Shown one piece after another: positions 1 to 13,700 of a stretch of 64,000 nt of DNA (positions are counted from its first letter, which is position 1; every line of letters starts with the position of its first letter). Where the stretch lies: positions 18,897,385-18,961,384 of the forward strand of contig NC_088295.1 of assembly GCF_032854445.1 (NCBI RefSeq). Reading direction: 5' to 3'. The notes under the pieces were generated by a model. The model was not told the origin of the DNA, did not search any database, and was given only the letters and a program-made list of their open reading frames with translations. Both the position numbers and the translations under genes were made by a program. The stretch comes from Liolophura sinensis (Eukaryota > Mollusca > Polyplacophora > Chitonida > Chitonidae).

Positions 1-748
1 TCGCATCAGCATTAAATGCACCGAACATATAGCCAGCCATGGTGACGAGGCTATCGGACACTTCATGTCGTTCTCAGGGAAGGCCTTCTCCGGTCAAACG
101 TCTACATTACTACAACACACAAAACATTCATCATCTTACATAAGAGTATATATGGTGAGTATATATTCGAATAACTAATAACTAACCCGCTGCTAATTTC
201 AGTCTGTCTATATAATTGGGGTATAATAGAATAGTCAAATACTGACGCAGGATAATCTGTACGAAACAGTATGCTTGAGGCAGAAGTGCTATCATGTATA
301 CATAATATGCGTATTCGAGCCATATAGAGCGTGTTGCTCTGGGCTATAGTTGATATGCAAACATGTCCTCATCCGCAACAATAACTGATCTTAGGTATTA
401 AATCACTTTTAATTCTAGCATGATGATTAATCTATGCGTTTTGTTTTCCTGCCAATAGTAATGAACCTTTGTCATCATGCACCTCTACTTACCTGAATAT
501 TTAAAATGGAAAGCACACATGATATTTGTAATTACATGTACATGCACCTTATGCATTAGATCTTTAGGTATGTCGAGAGAGGCCATGCAGTAAATAGTCT
601 CGCTGAGTGTTGAATTGTGAGAAGACTCGTCTACAGGTAAAGACTTGTCTATGTGTCTGCTATGTACTAAGTAGTATACATTTATAGGCCTATGTACACG
701 TCTTTGTGGGAAATGTCATGTATGGTTAATGACTATTAAGCTCAGCAC

Positions 749-752
<4 letters not shown>

Positions 753-830
<78 letters not shown>
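753..830. repeat. compound (AC)n(AT)n microsatellite
   Basis: About 14 AC units run directly into 25 AT units without interruption. A short open frame that crosses it translates to alternating Thr-His and Ile-Tyr and is not a gene. Confidence 0.95.
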
Positions 831-833
<3 letters not shown>

Positions 834-2255
834 AAAACTGTTAACATACATAATGCACGAGCTTGCATATTTTACATTCGTACATTAATTTGTGCTGACT
901 CAGACAAAAGATGACTCAGATCCATGCATGTTATCCCGGAGAGGGTGAAACACGTAGATGTTCTTGTTAACTGTTGTCTGTAACTTCTGACAGGTGTTTA
1001 CACAGAGGGTATTATCTAGGCTTATATCGTTTGAATGCATGCGATTTGAGGAGTTGCATTGGCACAATCTGGTACTCATGAGGATGCAATATCAAAAAGC
1101 AGATTCAATTTTATTGCAAACAATCTCTAGTAAAGCATGAAATCACATAATGACTCTTCCCGGGTAATTTATATACATGCATATACAATGTACACACATG
1201 TACCGATGACACATTTCATTTCGCCGAATATCAAGATTTTTGTCGGCGAAAGGGAATAGGCCACGTTGGTTTGAACAAATCTGTTGAATGTCTGGTATAC
1301 AGAAACGTGTAACTAAATTTATTCGACTTGAGCTGTTACAGTGTCCGGTTATATACAGAGCCCATATATACATTGGTTTTATCAATTTATAGACCGAAAC
1401 AGAAGCACATTTTCCTTCAAATATTGAACAGAATTTAACAAAACATGTCACATTTCCCCTGTAGAGATCCAAAGGTTGTTGACAAGGTCGCCATTGTTTG
1501 TACAGTTGATACAAATACTTTTAAGAATCAAATATTTTTCTCTGTGTATTGTTAGACCCAAACTGTGCGACTTCTTCCTGTGAGGTCTTACGTCTGTTGT
1601 CAAGCATGTGAGGTTCGTAACACTAAAATTCAAACCACATACAGAATTTTGCATGATAAAAGGCTATTGACGGCATTCTTTGCAGAATGCAGCATAGCCG
1701 GGTCTATGGGTAGTCATAAATCATAAAGTTGTAGATACGATCTACACCGTACACATGCTGGCCCAGTGCAGATAAACAATGCATAGTTTTTACTAAATGA
1801 TTCATTCTGCAGTGTAAGTCCTTTATAGGCCCACGCCTCAAATGATGTTTCTTTTGTCGTAGTTCTTTCTTAATACAAACGTCTCGAGCAGAATTGAAAT
1901 TCACTCCATTATATAAAACGCTTATAAGTCATTATATTCATTATAATTTATGTGAGTTAAAGCAACTATTTATGTTACGAACTCGTTATGAGTTTCCGTT
2001 CAGCTTACTGAATGTAATGTATAGTTTTGAATTGTGGGAGTTGCCAAATAGCCGTGAATTGTGTGTGTGTACATCTGTACAATATAGTCACACAGATTAT
2101 ATATGCAGTACAGTACATCCATAGAAGGATCAAGTATAGATATGAATTCCTTTGACCAGGTGCCAGTCACAGGCCTGAGCTGAGCTTTATGAGTAGTTCA
2201 AGTTGTATTGGGTCTCCTGTATGTATACGTGTAGTAACAAATTAACCATGTCAGG

Positions 2256-2279
2256 ATATATATATATATACACACACAC
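2256..2279. repeat. short (TA)n(CA)n microsatellite
   Basis: A short TA run followed by four to five CA units, a smaller version of the compound tract near 0.8 kb. Confidence 0.8.
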
Positions 2280-2998
2280 TGGCGAAGACTGCAAAACCTG
2301 TAGGTCGACATTTAGTCTCGTCCCATATAAACCATTGCTTAGCTCCACCCGAATGCCTTCCGAAATAGCTACATGCAGCATCCTGAATCAAATTAAGGGA
2401 TGCAACATTTCCCAATATAACTGCTCAACCTGTCGACCTTGTAATTAGTGTTGATGTATAGGTAAGCAGTGAGGTCCTGATTACAGGTAAATTTTCAACA
2501 CTTACCCCGCACTCTATCCACACACAGGTGTAACCAGGTGTCCTGAGGAATGGCGACCAGCTGACCGAGTCTGATGCAGGGATGCTGTCCCAAGTATAGT
2601 ATCTTCCCGGTGGGTGGTAGGGCAACCCCTGGGGAGCAAGAACAGTGCTGACTGAAAGCGTCTGTTACCCTGGACCTGCGTTCACTACCCCCCTAGTCAT
2701 GCAGTCAACTGTGACAATCTTGACCTCTTTTCACCGCTACCCTGTCTCTACAGCTCGTCATGTGGAATAACAGGCTTACACACGTATAATATCTAGCACA
2801 AACGTGTTCTTTTTTTTCTCTTTCTCAATTAAAATGGGTTACCTTTAGTATAAAACCCAATCCATTCACAATAAGCTATGAAGAGGTGTATGTCACACAG
2901 GTATATTGGGCGTAACAAAACATGGACCATTTGTCATACTGAAATGGTTTGACTAACCAAGATGCTTGTGTCATATAGAAAGAGGAAAGTGTGAAATT

Positions 2999-3160
2999 GG
3001 ATTATGTCGGCAAGATTAAGGATAATTGTTCATGGCCCTATATACAACAGATACTAAAGTTACACCAGTCTGGATTAAGTCAACAAGATTAAAGGTGATT
3101 GGCCATAGCATTACATTTTAACTTAAAATTACGTCGGTCTGGATTAAGTCGGCGATAATC
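2999..3160. repeat. diverged tandem repeat of about 70 bp
   Basis: The phrase 'ggattaagtcggcaagatta' or a close variant begins at 2999, 3072 and 3141, giving spacings of 73 and 69 bp. The text between also matches loosely (a gtct before each unit, a 'ttg.tcatggc/ttggccatagc' segment inside). There are about 2.3 copies, clearly diverged from one another. Confidence 0.65.
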
Positions 3161-4184
3161 TACGACGGTCACGGCATACATCTGAGCTGCATAAAATGAC
3201 ACCCAAGTCTATAAAGTCGTTTTATGCTTGATAACGGTATCTTAGTGCCTATACCGAAACGTCGCTCACAGAATAAATATAAGTTGTGATCAATATATAT
3301 TTGTTATGTTATCCAACTCAGCTTCTAAATGCTACTGAAAGAAAGCAAAGTCGGCAACATGAACGATCGATGACAGGCATAGGGTCTCAGACATGCATCT
3401 GCGCCTGTTACTCCTAACGCTACAAGTCGGAAATGGGGATTGTAGGCCTATTGGTCATAGTTAATTGTCATCCGACTTCGACATCGGAGAGATACTTTAC
3501 AGTACATCTGAAAGCAGTCATAGGCCTAAGTTACGCGTTTACGTCATGTTATGGGGTGGATATGCTGGGCCTATCTACACGAAGAGGGATTGCGAAAATG
3601 TGAAGACGGATGGGCCCTTGTATATCCTAAGTGGCCTATAGATATAGGTATACTCAGCCTACCGAATCACAGTATGGATTATTAAGACAGGGCGAAACAT
3701 TAAACTAACTCAACTGTTGCTTTCAGAAAGTCAATTGAATTGTTAAACCATGCAGTTTTTGTTTAAATCAACATGCAAAACTTGATCAGTGAAACGCTTA
3801 CAGTTGAATGTCGGCATTAAAATTTCCTTTTGATTGTTAGTTACAAAACCTTTACAGTTTGAACCGTCAGGACCAAGAAGATAGCATTATGTAATTATAC
3901 ATATATGGCTTTAATTTTGCCGGTCTCAGTTCATAGGTTTGTGGACCCAGACCTCTGTTGGTTATTGGGCCTGTATGAATCCAGATCAGCCCTATGCTGT
4001 ATGTTTACACCTATGTATAAGCAAGGTGTAAAACATTGGAAAATAGTCTGTGTAGAGACGGCTATATTGAACCTTGGAGAAGCTGTCGCCTTAAACGTAT
4101 GGCGGACTTATATGATCACCTGAAGTAGGGCCTATAGGTATTCTAAATTGTCTGTCATACATTGCATGTATACCTTCAGTTTGT

Positions 4185-4311
4185 TCTATTTATTTATCTA
4201 ATTGGTGATTTACGCCGTACTAAAGAATATTTCACTTATACGACTGCGGCCAGCGTTATAGTGGGAGGAAACCGGCCAGAGCCCGGGAAAACTCACGATC
4301 ATCAGCAGGTT
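4185..4311 (-). mobile_element. SINE copy (mollusc-type 'ggcgtaaaacacc' family)
   Basis: The plus strand starts with a TTTA-rich tract, then 'tttacgccgtactaaag', 'atatttcacttatacgac' and 'cagagcccgggaaaactcac'. This is the reverse complement of a family present at least seven more times in the window (for example 29483-29652), so the SINE sense strand is minus. It is 5' truncated and diverged. Confidence 0.8.
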
Positions 4312-4559
4312 CAGTTTGTTCTAATCGCAGATCAATTTACCATTCAATCAATTATATAATGTATACGGTTATGAATATAAATGTGTGGAAAAAAAGAAGA
4401 AAAAAGTAGTGAGCCTTTTTCTATATATTTACTATATAAATATATCAATTTTTGAAAAGGATAAATATATAGTTTTAGCATACAAAAGCTGATACAATTT
4501 TAGTTCTTATGCGTCTATAAATAGCAAGAAGTCTTAAACACAACATTTTAATCAATGAC

Positions 4560-4742
4560 CACTGAGATGGCGATACTGCCCACGTGCAAGCTATTTTTTT
4601 TTTTTTTTGTTTGCGGCAGAGGTAATGTTTGCCGAAAACATACGGTGTTAACCGAAGAACCACTTCCGGAAATAATCGGGTGAAACCGTCAGTCGGCCAT
4701 ATTCACTACATTCAAGGACGAAATACAGGCCGGTCCGACACG
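4560..4742 (+). promoter_or_regulatory. probable UQCRC2 promoter and 5' UTR
   Basis: Just upstream of the chosen start codon are CACTTCCGG at 4661-4669 (a good ETS/GABP, or NRF-2, site), an E-box CACGTG at 4581-4586, and YY1-like GATGGCG at 4566-4572 and GGCCAT at 4695-4700. ETS and YY1 sites are typical of promoters of nuclear genes for respiratory-chain subunits. No TATA box stands out. The transcription start is not known; if it lies downstream of the ETS site, the upstream in-frame ATG at 4629 is not transcribed, which supports the start at 4743. Confidence 0.5.
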
Positions 4743-7700
4743 ATGGCAACAAAATCAGCCAGCAGGGGAATTATTCCAGGGATTCGAGTAAATGTTCCAT
4801 TTTTATTAAACTTTGTAGAGCAAATTATGGCAATTTCATCAGATTAAGGACTATGGCATTTGAGCAAATAAACGCAAATTGACCTGTGCATTTAGTTTCG
4901 TGCAACAACAACATGTAGGCCTATCGTTTGAGTCACCTAACAGTCATATGCGAGAGTCCACATTATGGGCCTTGGATACCATCCGTCGTATCTGCTGTCC
5001 GGCTATGTCCGGTTCAAAGAGTGAAAGCACAATTTCCTTGCTAACCCATGCTCAGACTTATGTAATCTGGGAATAGATTTCAAGTCAATGCAAACTCTTG
5101 TGAAATTAATTTAGAAATAATTTTATTCTTTTATTCCTACTCTAACCTTTTACATAGTTCTTTGACAGTAAAAGTGTGAAAAAGAAACACAAATTAACAA
5201 TTTTTTTCCCCTTCTGCCGCTATGTCCACTTGTCTGCTATCAACAAATGCGCTAACTCCACGAGTGAAGTTGACACCTGATTGAACAATGTACTAACATA
5301 TCGAGCAGGTCAGCTTCACCCACTTCACTGATCAAATTGAAGCAAAGAAACCTGCTTCCTGTCAGAAAGTCTCGGAAATGCATTATAACAACCTCTGACC
5401 TGATATATTTATATGTCTCAAGGAGATTAAAGCATTTCTGTGTACATGCTGGTAAATATATATTGTTAATCAATGTGTTTTTGATGCAAGGGTCTTGATC
5501 TTGGAGTATGAAAGCCTTGTTTTCTTTCAACAAAACCATGCAATCTTCCATTACTTCACATGACATGTCCTCGCATGTCTTCCCTGACCTTTTAAACACA
5601 GGAAGCTTAATTTTGCTCAGGGAACTTACTGATGAAGATAATCGTAAATGACGGAGCTCGTACTGCTGACAGTTCTAACTGAGTCGTTTCATCTTCACTA
5701 GCTTCTTCAAAATTGTCAGAGTTATCCACAAAACCATTCCCACATGATAATGTATTTATAGTCTGTGTTGTTGGGCTACATGAATATGTATGAGCTAATA
5801 CGTAAGGGACCAACTTATTCATAGCCGGACAGAAGATGAAGTATCTCAAGGAAATCTCCAAGACACGTGCCCGTGGAACCTGCTACTTAGTCCCTTCTCA
5901 TTTCTGCCAGGGTTGGTTTTGCTCTGTATTACTTGGTACGTTAGTACATCATCAGATGAGTTGAGCCACACACATGTGGCTACAAATGTGCAAGCCTCAG
6001 AAAATGTCCAAAATCCCATTCAAGGCAAGGTGGTGAAGCATGTTTGCAGTCAGTCAGTTTTGATTACTTGTTTCTAGAATATCAATTTTTTTTTATATAA
6101 ATTTATGTGTATGTGCATCTGTATTATCTATTTATTCTTGTAACTTCATGATCATCAATGCATTTGATTGACAAGTGGGATGAACATGTCCCCTCAAGGT
6201 CGAGTGTTGTGAAATGAGAAATGAATCATGACACCAGTATGTTCCAAAGTGTGTGTCTCTGATCTCAGATATGTTGACATTCAACGTTGCATGTAGAACT
6301 AAAATCCAAAGTATAGTAGAATAGCAATTCTAACCAGGTACAAATTGGGTCCATACAGTGTTACTTTCTGAAATTTCAAGTGTGAGACAGTGTACTGATT
6401 TGAGAATTTATCTGGATGTTCCAGGAAAAAGGCAGTTGGAAACTTCTGTGCTGGTATATGAAGTAAACATTTTCTTTTATTTAAGGTTAGATTCTAGTGA
6501 AGTGAATTTATGAGCTTTACTTTTCAGAGACGGCTGTATGCATCCCAGGCTGCATCCAGAGCTGAACAAGGAGAGTCACATCTGCCAAAGCAGGATCCAA
6601 AGGTGAATTACATGTGAACTTGTGCAGATGTTTTATTTATATATGATTATTCAGTAGAGATTAACAGATTAATGTCATCCAGTGACAGAATAACATTCGA
6701 TGAAAATACCATTATTTACATGTATATCACAATAATTTAATTATTGCCCAACCAGATGTAGCAAATTTTATATGGAATGAGCCAATCCTATATACAGTAT
6801 GACTGTTTTGAATAGACTCCATGTTTTCAAAGATGCCTTAGCCATTTGGCTTTACTCCTGCACCAAATTTATGGTGGTTTAGGCGATATCCTGGGGTATG
6901 CGGTTGTTGTTGAGAGGTAGATTGAGATATGACTTTGTGTCGAATCAGAACTATAAAACAGAGTCATATTGTATAGGACAAAGAATGGGCATATATCAGC
7001 TAGCTGTAACCACTGAGTGATCTCTGATTAGGTATTACTATACCATGACAACTTCAAAGAAATATGTGTTCCAACATATGCTCTTGCAATTACAACAAGC
7101 AGTACTATTTGTAGACGTAATGAGCATTGCTTCAGACAGAAGGCATTAAAAACCCATGTAAATACACACACCTTCATACTTCTTTCACATTTAAGATTCC
7201 TACAAAGTTGCCCATTATGTTGGCTGAAATTTTTTTTTTTTGTCCCCAGATAACCAAGCTGCCTAATGGTGTACTTGTGGCATCTGTGGAGAACTATTCT
7301 CCACTGTCGCGAGTGTCTGTTGTCGTCAACGCTGGCTCTCGTTTTGAAGATGGAGACAACTTAGGTGTGACACATTGCCTGAGGGTAGCAGCTTCACTGG
7401 TAAGTTACAGTAATCTCCCTTGTAAAATTATGACTTGCATAAGGGTTTTATTTGATACAGTTAATTCATACTTTGCTGAGCATGTTATAATGTCATCACG
7501 ATGTCCATTTGTTCACCAGTTCATTTGTTGGCCTATTTGATCATCTGTAAGTTTGAATGACATGATCGCAGTATAAGTCAAACTGCTTCAGTTGAAGATA
7601 TCATATTTGATTTGCAGGTTCACATAAGTCACATTCATATTCTTGGTAGAAATGTCACGACATCTTGCAGTGTACTCGAGCTGGTCACTAATTTTCATTC

Positions 7701-10700
7701 AATAGCCCATGTTACCTAATGGCAGCGTGTTTACCACATTAAATATCTGTTTCATTGAAAACCTAGCTTTCAAATGGTATGAACATTTGCCATAGCTTGT
7801 AGCAGAAGTGAATTAGAAACTGAAATTAGCGTGGGTACCAAGTAGGAAGTGTTATTTTGAAGTGTTGCTCTTTTATTAGCTGTAGAGAACAGCTGCAACG
7901 TCAGACTTCAAACTAAAGGCCAACTGTCGACAACTGGGTGCTTTTTTCTGTTCTGTTGTGTTATATTTCATATGAAGGTTCAGGTTCATATTGAGGTGAA
8001 CAAGGTTCCTATTTAAACTGGGGCTGTTACAATCAGATTTCCAGCTTCCATGTCAAAATATTGGTAATAGCTAATTTAAACGATGGGATGGTAATAGAAG
8101 TTACCACCTCAGATAATGTTCATATGGGCTTAAAGAACCTCTTGATTAAAGTCGATCGGAGCTGATCAGATTTTTGATCTCTAAAGCAACCAACTGGAAA
8201 TAGCAAATAACTTTATCTGATTTATGCACATACAAAGCTGTTAAATTTGTCAATGGGATTGTATGTGTCACACATTTCTTTTAAAGATTCTTGTATAAAA
8301 GTAATAATTTACTGATGGTGGATTATATACTACATAAATTATTATTAATTATTAATTAGTATGAAGGCCTGTTGTGTGTGTAACAACGTGTCTTTTTTCA
8401 TGTATTACAGAGCACAAGAAATTCCAGCAGCTTTAAGATCATAAGAAGTTTACAGCAAATTGGATCCAACTTGACGTAAGTGTTAACTTTGATTGCATTG
8501 AGTGATAAAATGTGTAAGCTCTAAATGTGAAAACAATAATTATGGTAAATGACCAAGAATTTTTGTTCAAAATGATGTACTTATAGTGGTTCTTAAACTT
8601 ACATTATTCCAATTGCATGTCATCCTACTTTCCACAACTCACCCACTTCTCCCACCCAAACTTTGAACACCAGCTAACAGTAATTGAAATCTCAGAGTCT
8701 GAAATAATTTGCGTCCTTAATAGTCATTGGTAAAATTTTACGTCATGTAATATGTTTTGAGGGAATTCGATCAGTTGATTAAAAAAAAAAAAATATTATC
8801 ACTCTGCTTATCATGTATTTCTCTCATTCCAGGTGCTCAGCTGGACGGGAGTACATTCACTACAGCCTCGACTGCACACGTGACAATGTGTGAGTTTCTC
8901 TTGATTCACATCTTCAGTATGGAGTCTGAATGGTTTCTTAAATGAGGGTACTGATCAGGTTGTCTGTTCCCTAATCTGTTTCTGATATTAATGCTGTAAA
9001 GCCCATCCTTTGCACTTCTTCAACAGAACACTAGGATATTTGGCTAATTATCTACATTTTATATGTATGTTAGTCTTTCACTTTGGTTTCTCTATCTGTT
9101 TTAATATTGTTAATGTTTGTTTAAAACATGTATGTATTTTTGCATGATTCATTAAATGAGTCACTATCTATGTGCATCTACATGATCTCTGTTTATTTTT
9201 CAGAGAAACTGGCCTTGGATTTATGAAGGACATTACAACAAGTCCTGTATTCAAACCCTGGGAGTTAGCTGAGGTTCAGGCCAGGCTTAGGGTTGATAGA
9301 GCTGTTTTGGAGACCCAGCCTAATGTTGGTAAGTATGATAGGGTTTTCAGGCTATTATGTGCTCTCATCTGTTTGGTGTGTTGTGATTAAAAGTTCAAAG
9401 CATTCTACGTTCTGTGAAGGCAAATTTTGTCTGTGTATGTTTTCAGCACGTCTCTATGTTTGTCTTGTCTTTGCACTTATATTTTTGTCTAGGCTAGAAT
9501 TTACAGCCAACAAGAAATATATAGGATTCGGTGTGAACAACATATATTGAGTATATTTAAACATGGGTGTATTTTTCTATCCAGGATATGAAGGACAGGG
9601 TATTGGACCTATGGTTCTAATTTTCATGATAAACATACAGGATACACCAGTATGAGTATAGTGCAACTGAACCAGGTTGGTATTTTTGAAAGCTCTAGTC
9701 CACTCCCTCAATCTAGGCTGAATGAGGTATTATTGTTATATTTCAGAGGTGATTGAATTACTTCATGAGGCAGCTTTTAAGAGGTCTCTAGGCTGCTCCT
9801 TGTATGCACCAAGCTTCATGATCGGCAAATATACCTCAGAGCAGGTTTGTATTTCTTCGTTTGTAGTACAGCCATTTTAATGTGTATCTGCAGAGTGTGG
9901 TAGTGGCTGAAACATAGTATAGTTGACTTAAAGAACATTCAAATGATATCTTATGTGTGCATTTGTTCGTGTCCTGTAGAGTATTACACTGCTCCCTCGA
10001 AATAACACGCTCATCCGGGTCCAAAAGATTCATATCGTGTTGTATTGGAATCTGTGCAAAATGGAATCCTGACAAGGGAGATAATTTGTAATGGATGGGA
10101 TAAGCAGAATTTTGAATGTGACTGATGACAATTGTACGGTATGATACAAAATGTACACAAGAATTTCAGGTACTTGTGTTGATTGAGTTACCCGGTTTAA
10201 TAAAACAATAATTATAAAAATTCTTGCATGTCTCGCAATAAATCTTGAAATAATGGAACAAGTGATTTACCGATGCTTTATCCATGAATCGAGAGCCTGT
10301 TATCTTCTAGAAAGGCGAACTTTAGGCCTGCACGACAAGAGTATGTCAAGAATTCTTTACTTTTTTTATGGAATAATGTACTTTGAAAGGAACAAAACTT
10401 AATCTGCTTTGACAGTGTGTAAGAAAACAAAGATGGAGGGGACACATTGTTACATCGCTGGAATGGTGACAACAAATCTGTCTCTCAAAATGAACACAAA
10501 GGTGGATTCTTACCAAGTAATCATTGGTAGAGCAAGGGTCACTCAACAATACATATATTTCCATTTTTATTTACCTAAGAGTTGAACAGATTGATATTGT
10601 TTTTCAACCAAATTGCCACTGATCTGGCAGGCAAGCCTCATGGCGATTTGAAAGAAGTGGTTGAATTTCATCATTGAAGCTTTACGTTTTAGAAAATAAA

Positions 10701-13700
10701 AGTAAACAACCAGGAGTCAACGGCAGTATCATAAGTGGAGGGCTTTAATAGGACCCAACAAGCGTGAAGGGAAGCAATTCAGCTGAAATCACGATTGTTC
10801 CTAGGCTCCACCTCAAGCATGTCTCATTGTTTACCCATGTACGGTAGGATTGCAATTCTCAGCACAGTTTTTATTCGTCATATTACAAATTTACATTAAT
10901 AAACACTTGATATACACTCAAATCTTGTCAAAAGTGATGCCTAAAGACGTACTTGTGAGAACAATTTTGCCCTTTTTCCCATGAAGATTTTGATCCTGAG
11001 GTGAATAAAAAAAAAACGAGGGACACCACGCCATGGTGTTAAGTCTGATTTCGTGGTAAATCGATCCACTTAAATTAGAGGGAGCAGTGTACTTGTGTCC
11101 CACATGGTATTACTTGTAGATAGCCAAGTACTTTCTTTATCATAAAATCATTGTAAGTTACTTTGAATGTATTTTAATTTTAAGCACATGGTAATATGAA
11201 ATGAAAACCAGTATATAGTAAGTATTTTAGCACCTAACTAAAGAAAAGACATGCATGCTTACATGTAGATTTGAAATAAATTTCTGGCAAGCTATTTACT
11301 AAGGTTCGATGACAGATGTACATCTAAATTAGAACTCCTTCCTACATGATATGTTCCAGCTGCAGAGCTATGTGAGTCAGTTTTTCACCTGTGACCGCTT
11401 GGCTGTTGTTGGTGTTGGAGTGGACCATGATCAGCTATGTGCAGAGAGCAGTAAATTCACACCGTTTAACCCCACAGGCAATGAAGGAGACCCTGTCCTC
11501 TACCTGGGAGGTGAGCAAATATTGTAGCAGGGTATATAAAACCTATTACTTGGTTTCGTGTCAAAATTCTTTAGTGCTTTTACTGGTGTAGAAGAATGAT
11601 TCATGTTGATTATCAGGTAACCTATCCTGGGCCAAGGAAGCTGATTAGTTTTTTTAATCAGGTGGTTTAGTGTTGAATTCATCCAACTGTGCATTGTGGT
11701 TTTATCTAGGTTAGCAGGCAGATACAAATAAAAAAACTAGGCTACATGCTACATGTGCTCATAGAAGGTCGGCTGTCCAATGGTTTGTCCTGGAGGATCA
11801 CTAACCCTTGAACAATGAGGTGATACGCAATAACCTGGCTCAAAGTTGTAACATTTGTCAGTCACGTTGTGATGTTCAGTGGTTTCCCATAGGCTCTGCT
11901 CACTTTCCTTTACCAAGAAAACAGATGAAGGCCCTACCCTGAATCTCTAATGACAAATTTGATTTTGTGTTACAGGTGAGCTGAGAAAGAACACTGATAA
12001 CCCTCTTGTGTATGCTGCCGTAGCAGTTGAAGGGCCATCGTAAGTTCATGTACTTTCATAATATACATTTTTCTGTCGTTGTTTTTGAGTGACTAACAGA
12101 GGAACTATTTCTCTTTGAGTTCATGTACGTCAACACTTTGTCTTAAATAACCAATTTAATAACTTCTTGTATGCATTATATGAATGAACCAGTATCCATT
12201 TTGCTGTGTGGCTTTGTGGAGAATTGTCAGTATGAAGTAAGATTCACTGGTTTTGCCGTGTGACATCTGGCATAAATTGAAGGATATTGTTAATGATTAT
12301 TAGTTGCATCTGATCATGATAAATGTTTGTATTAAAACTAATGCATGGATGTAAGTGTAGGTTGGTCACATGGATAAATCCTCAAAAAAGATTCATATTT
12401 GGCTTGTGTTATATGAGTTCTGAGTAATTGTATTGCTTCATGTAATTTCATTTCTGGGTAGATTAATTTATACTAATAAAATTCTTTCTTAATAGTATTT
12501 CTTGTGAAAAGAAAGGGTAGGATATCATTTTTTTCATGAACAAGATCAATGTCAAGTCTGTGAACCTGGAAGGAAGGGTTTCTGTGAAAGCATGTTGTAT
12601 TTTTTTAAAACGATGCATGACAAAAATTCTCGGAGAACAGCATTTGCCTGATAGTTGTATGTGTAGACTTTCAGATGTCGTTATTGTGAGCAGAAAAATG
12701 GCATGATTTTTTCACCTTTAAGTTTTGCCTAGTGGATGGGTTGAGTCCGCTTGCTGTCATGCTGCATGTTAATATGTAACTGTTGGGTTTGGTAAATCAT
12801 CCATGGCTAAAAGCAGATTGAGAAGCTGCATGCGCTTATGAATGATGCATGTGTGTATAACTATCACATAATGCATGGTCTACCAAGCTATTGGGACATA
12901 ATGAAGCAGTTTCTAATCATCAGTTCAGTATAACTTTGCACAGCCCTTTGTAGTGTGTTTATGCTAATCTAAAGTTATCAATGTTTTATGTTCATACAGC
13001 TGATCTAAATGTGCTCTCGTATATTAAGTTTGTTTGATCTGTAGTGTATTTCGTGCTAGCATAACAGATGTGTGATTTATGCACTTAATGACCATTCTAA
13101 TTCTAACTAAAATTACAGCAGAGTTTTGAAAGTGCTGGGTTTTTCGAGATCTTAGGAATATAAAGAAATCAGGTGTACTTTATTGCATGTATTTTATGAA
13201 CCGATATTATTGCCATTCTTGGGAGAAGCTTACCACGGATAGGTTTGTGGTTATTTTGTAGGATAAATGGTAAGGACCTGTTGCCTAGCGGAGTACTCCA
13301 GATGATCATGGGAACAGGGCCTTATGTCAAATACAGTGGTGGCACATCAGCCGCTCATCTGGCTCAGGCTGCATCTTCAGCTACGTCCCAGCCGTTTGCA
13401 GTAAGTGGGCCACTCTTGCTATCTATTTAAAGGAAAAAACAAAGGATTTTGGTGTATTTTAAGCAATAATATGTGAAAGATTGCACCATTAAAGAATGGT
13501 AGAAAATAAATAGATTGTACATTCTTTATTCACCCTGAAAAATTGCACAAAATTGTACTTTTTGAGGCAAATACAATTAATAAAATATAATTACTTTTGG
13601 TACTGAATCTTCCATTTGTGGCGTATGATATCATTCTAACTTCCAAACAAAACTCATGACACCTTTCTAAGTTCAACGGAAATCTTGGAACCAAGTAAAA

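Larger units (their letters stand above)
1..4559. other. intergenic DNA upstream of UQCRC2
   Basis: No coding exon could be supported. All open frames here are under about 125 codons, look like no family I recognise, and several only run through simple repeats. The stretch holds a CA/TA microsatellite, a small TA/CA tract, a roughly 70-bp tandem repeat near 3.0-3.2 kb and one SINE copy near 4.2 kb, each listed separately. Confidence 0.6.

Noticed and set aside
5820-5930. Alternative UQCRC2 first exon starting ATGAAGTATCTCAAG
   Set aside because: The peptide is less like a presequence, no good donor follows in the right phase, and the 4743 exon fits phase, length and promoter motifs better.
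7250-7399. Lack of a zinc-peptidase HxxEH motif as a sign of a broken UQCRC2
   Set aside because: Core 2 proteins normally lack a working motif; this is the family state and not damage.
11866-11930. SINE copy in UQCRC2 intron 8 ('cagtggtttcccataggctctgc')
   Set aside because: It shares a phrase with the copy at 48146-48352, but the expected 'gccgtcgtataagtgaaata' part is absent, so it could not be confirmed.
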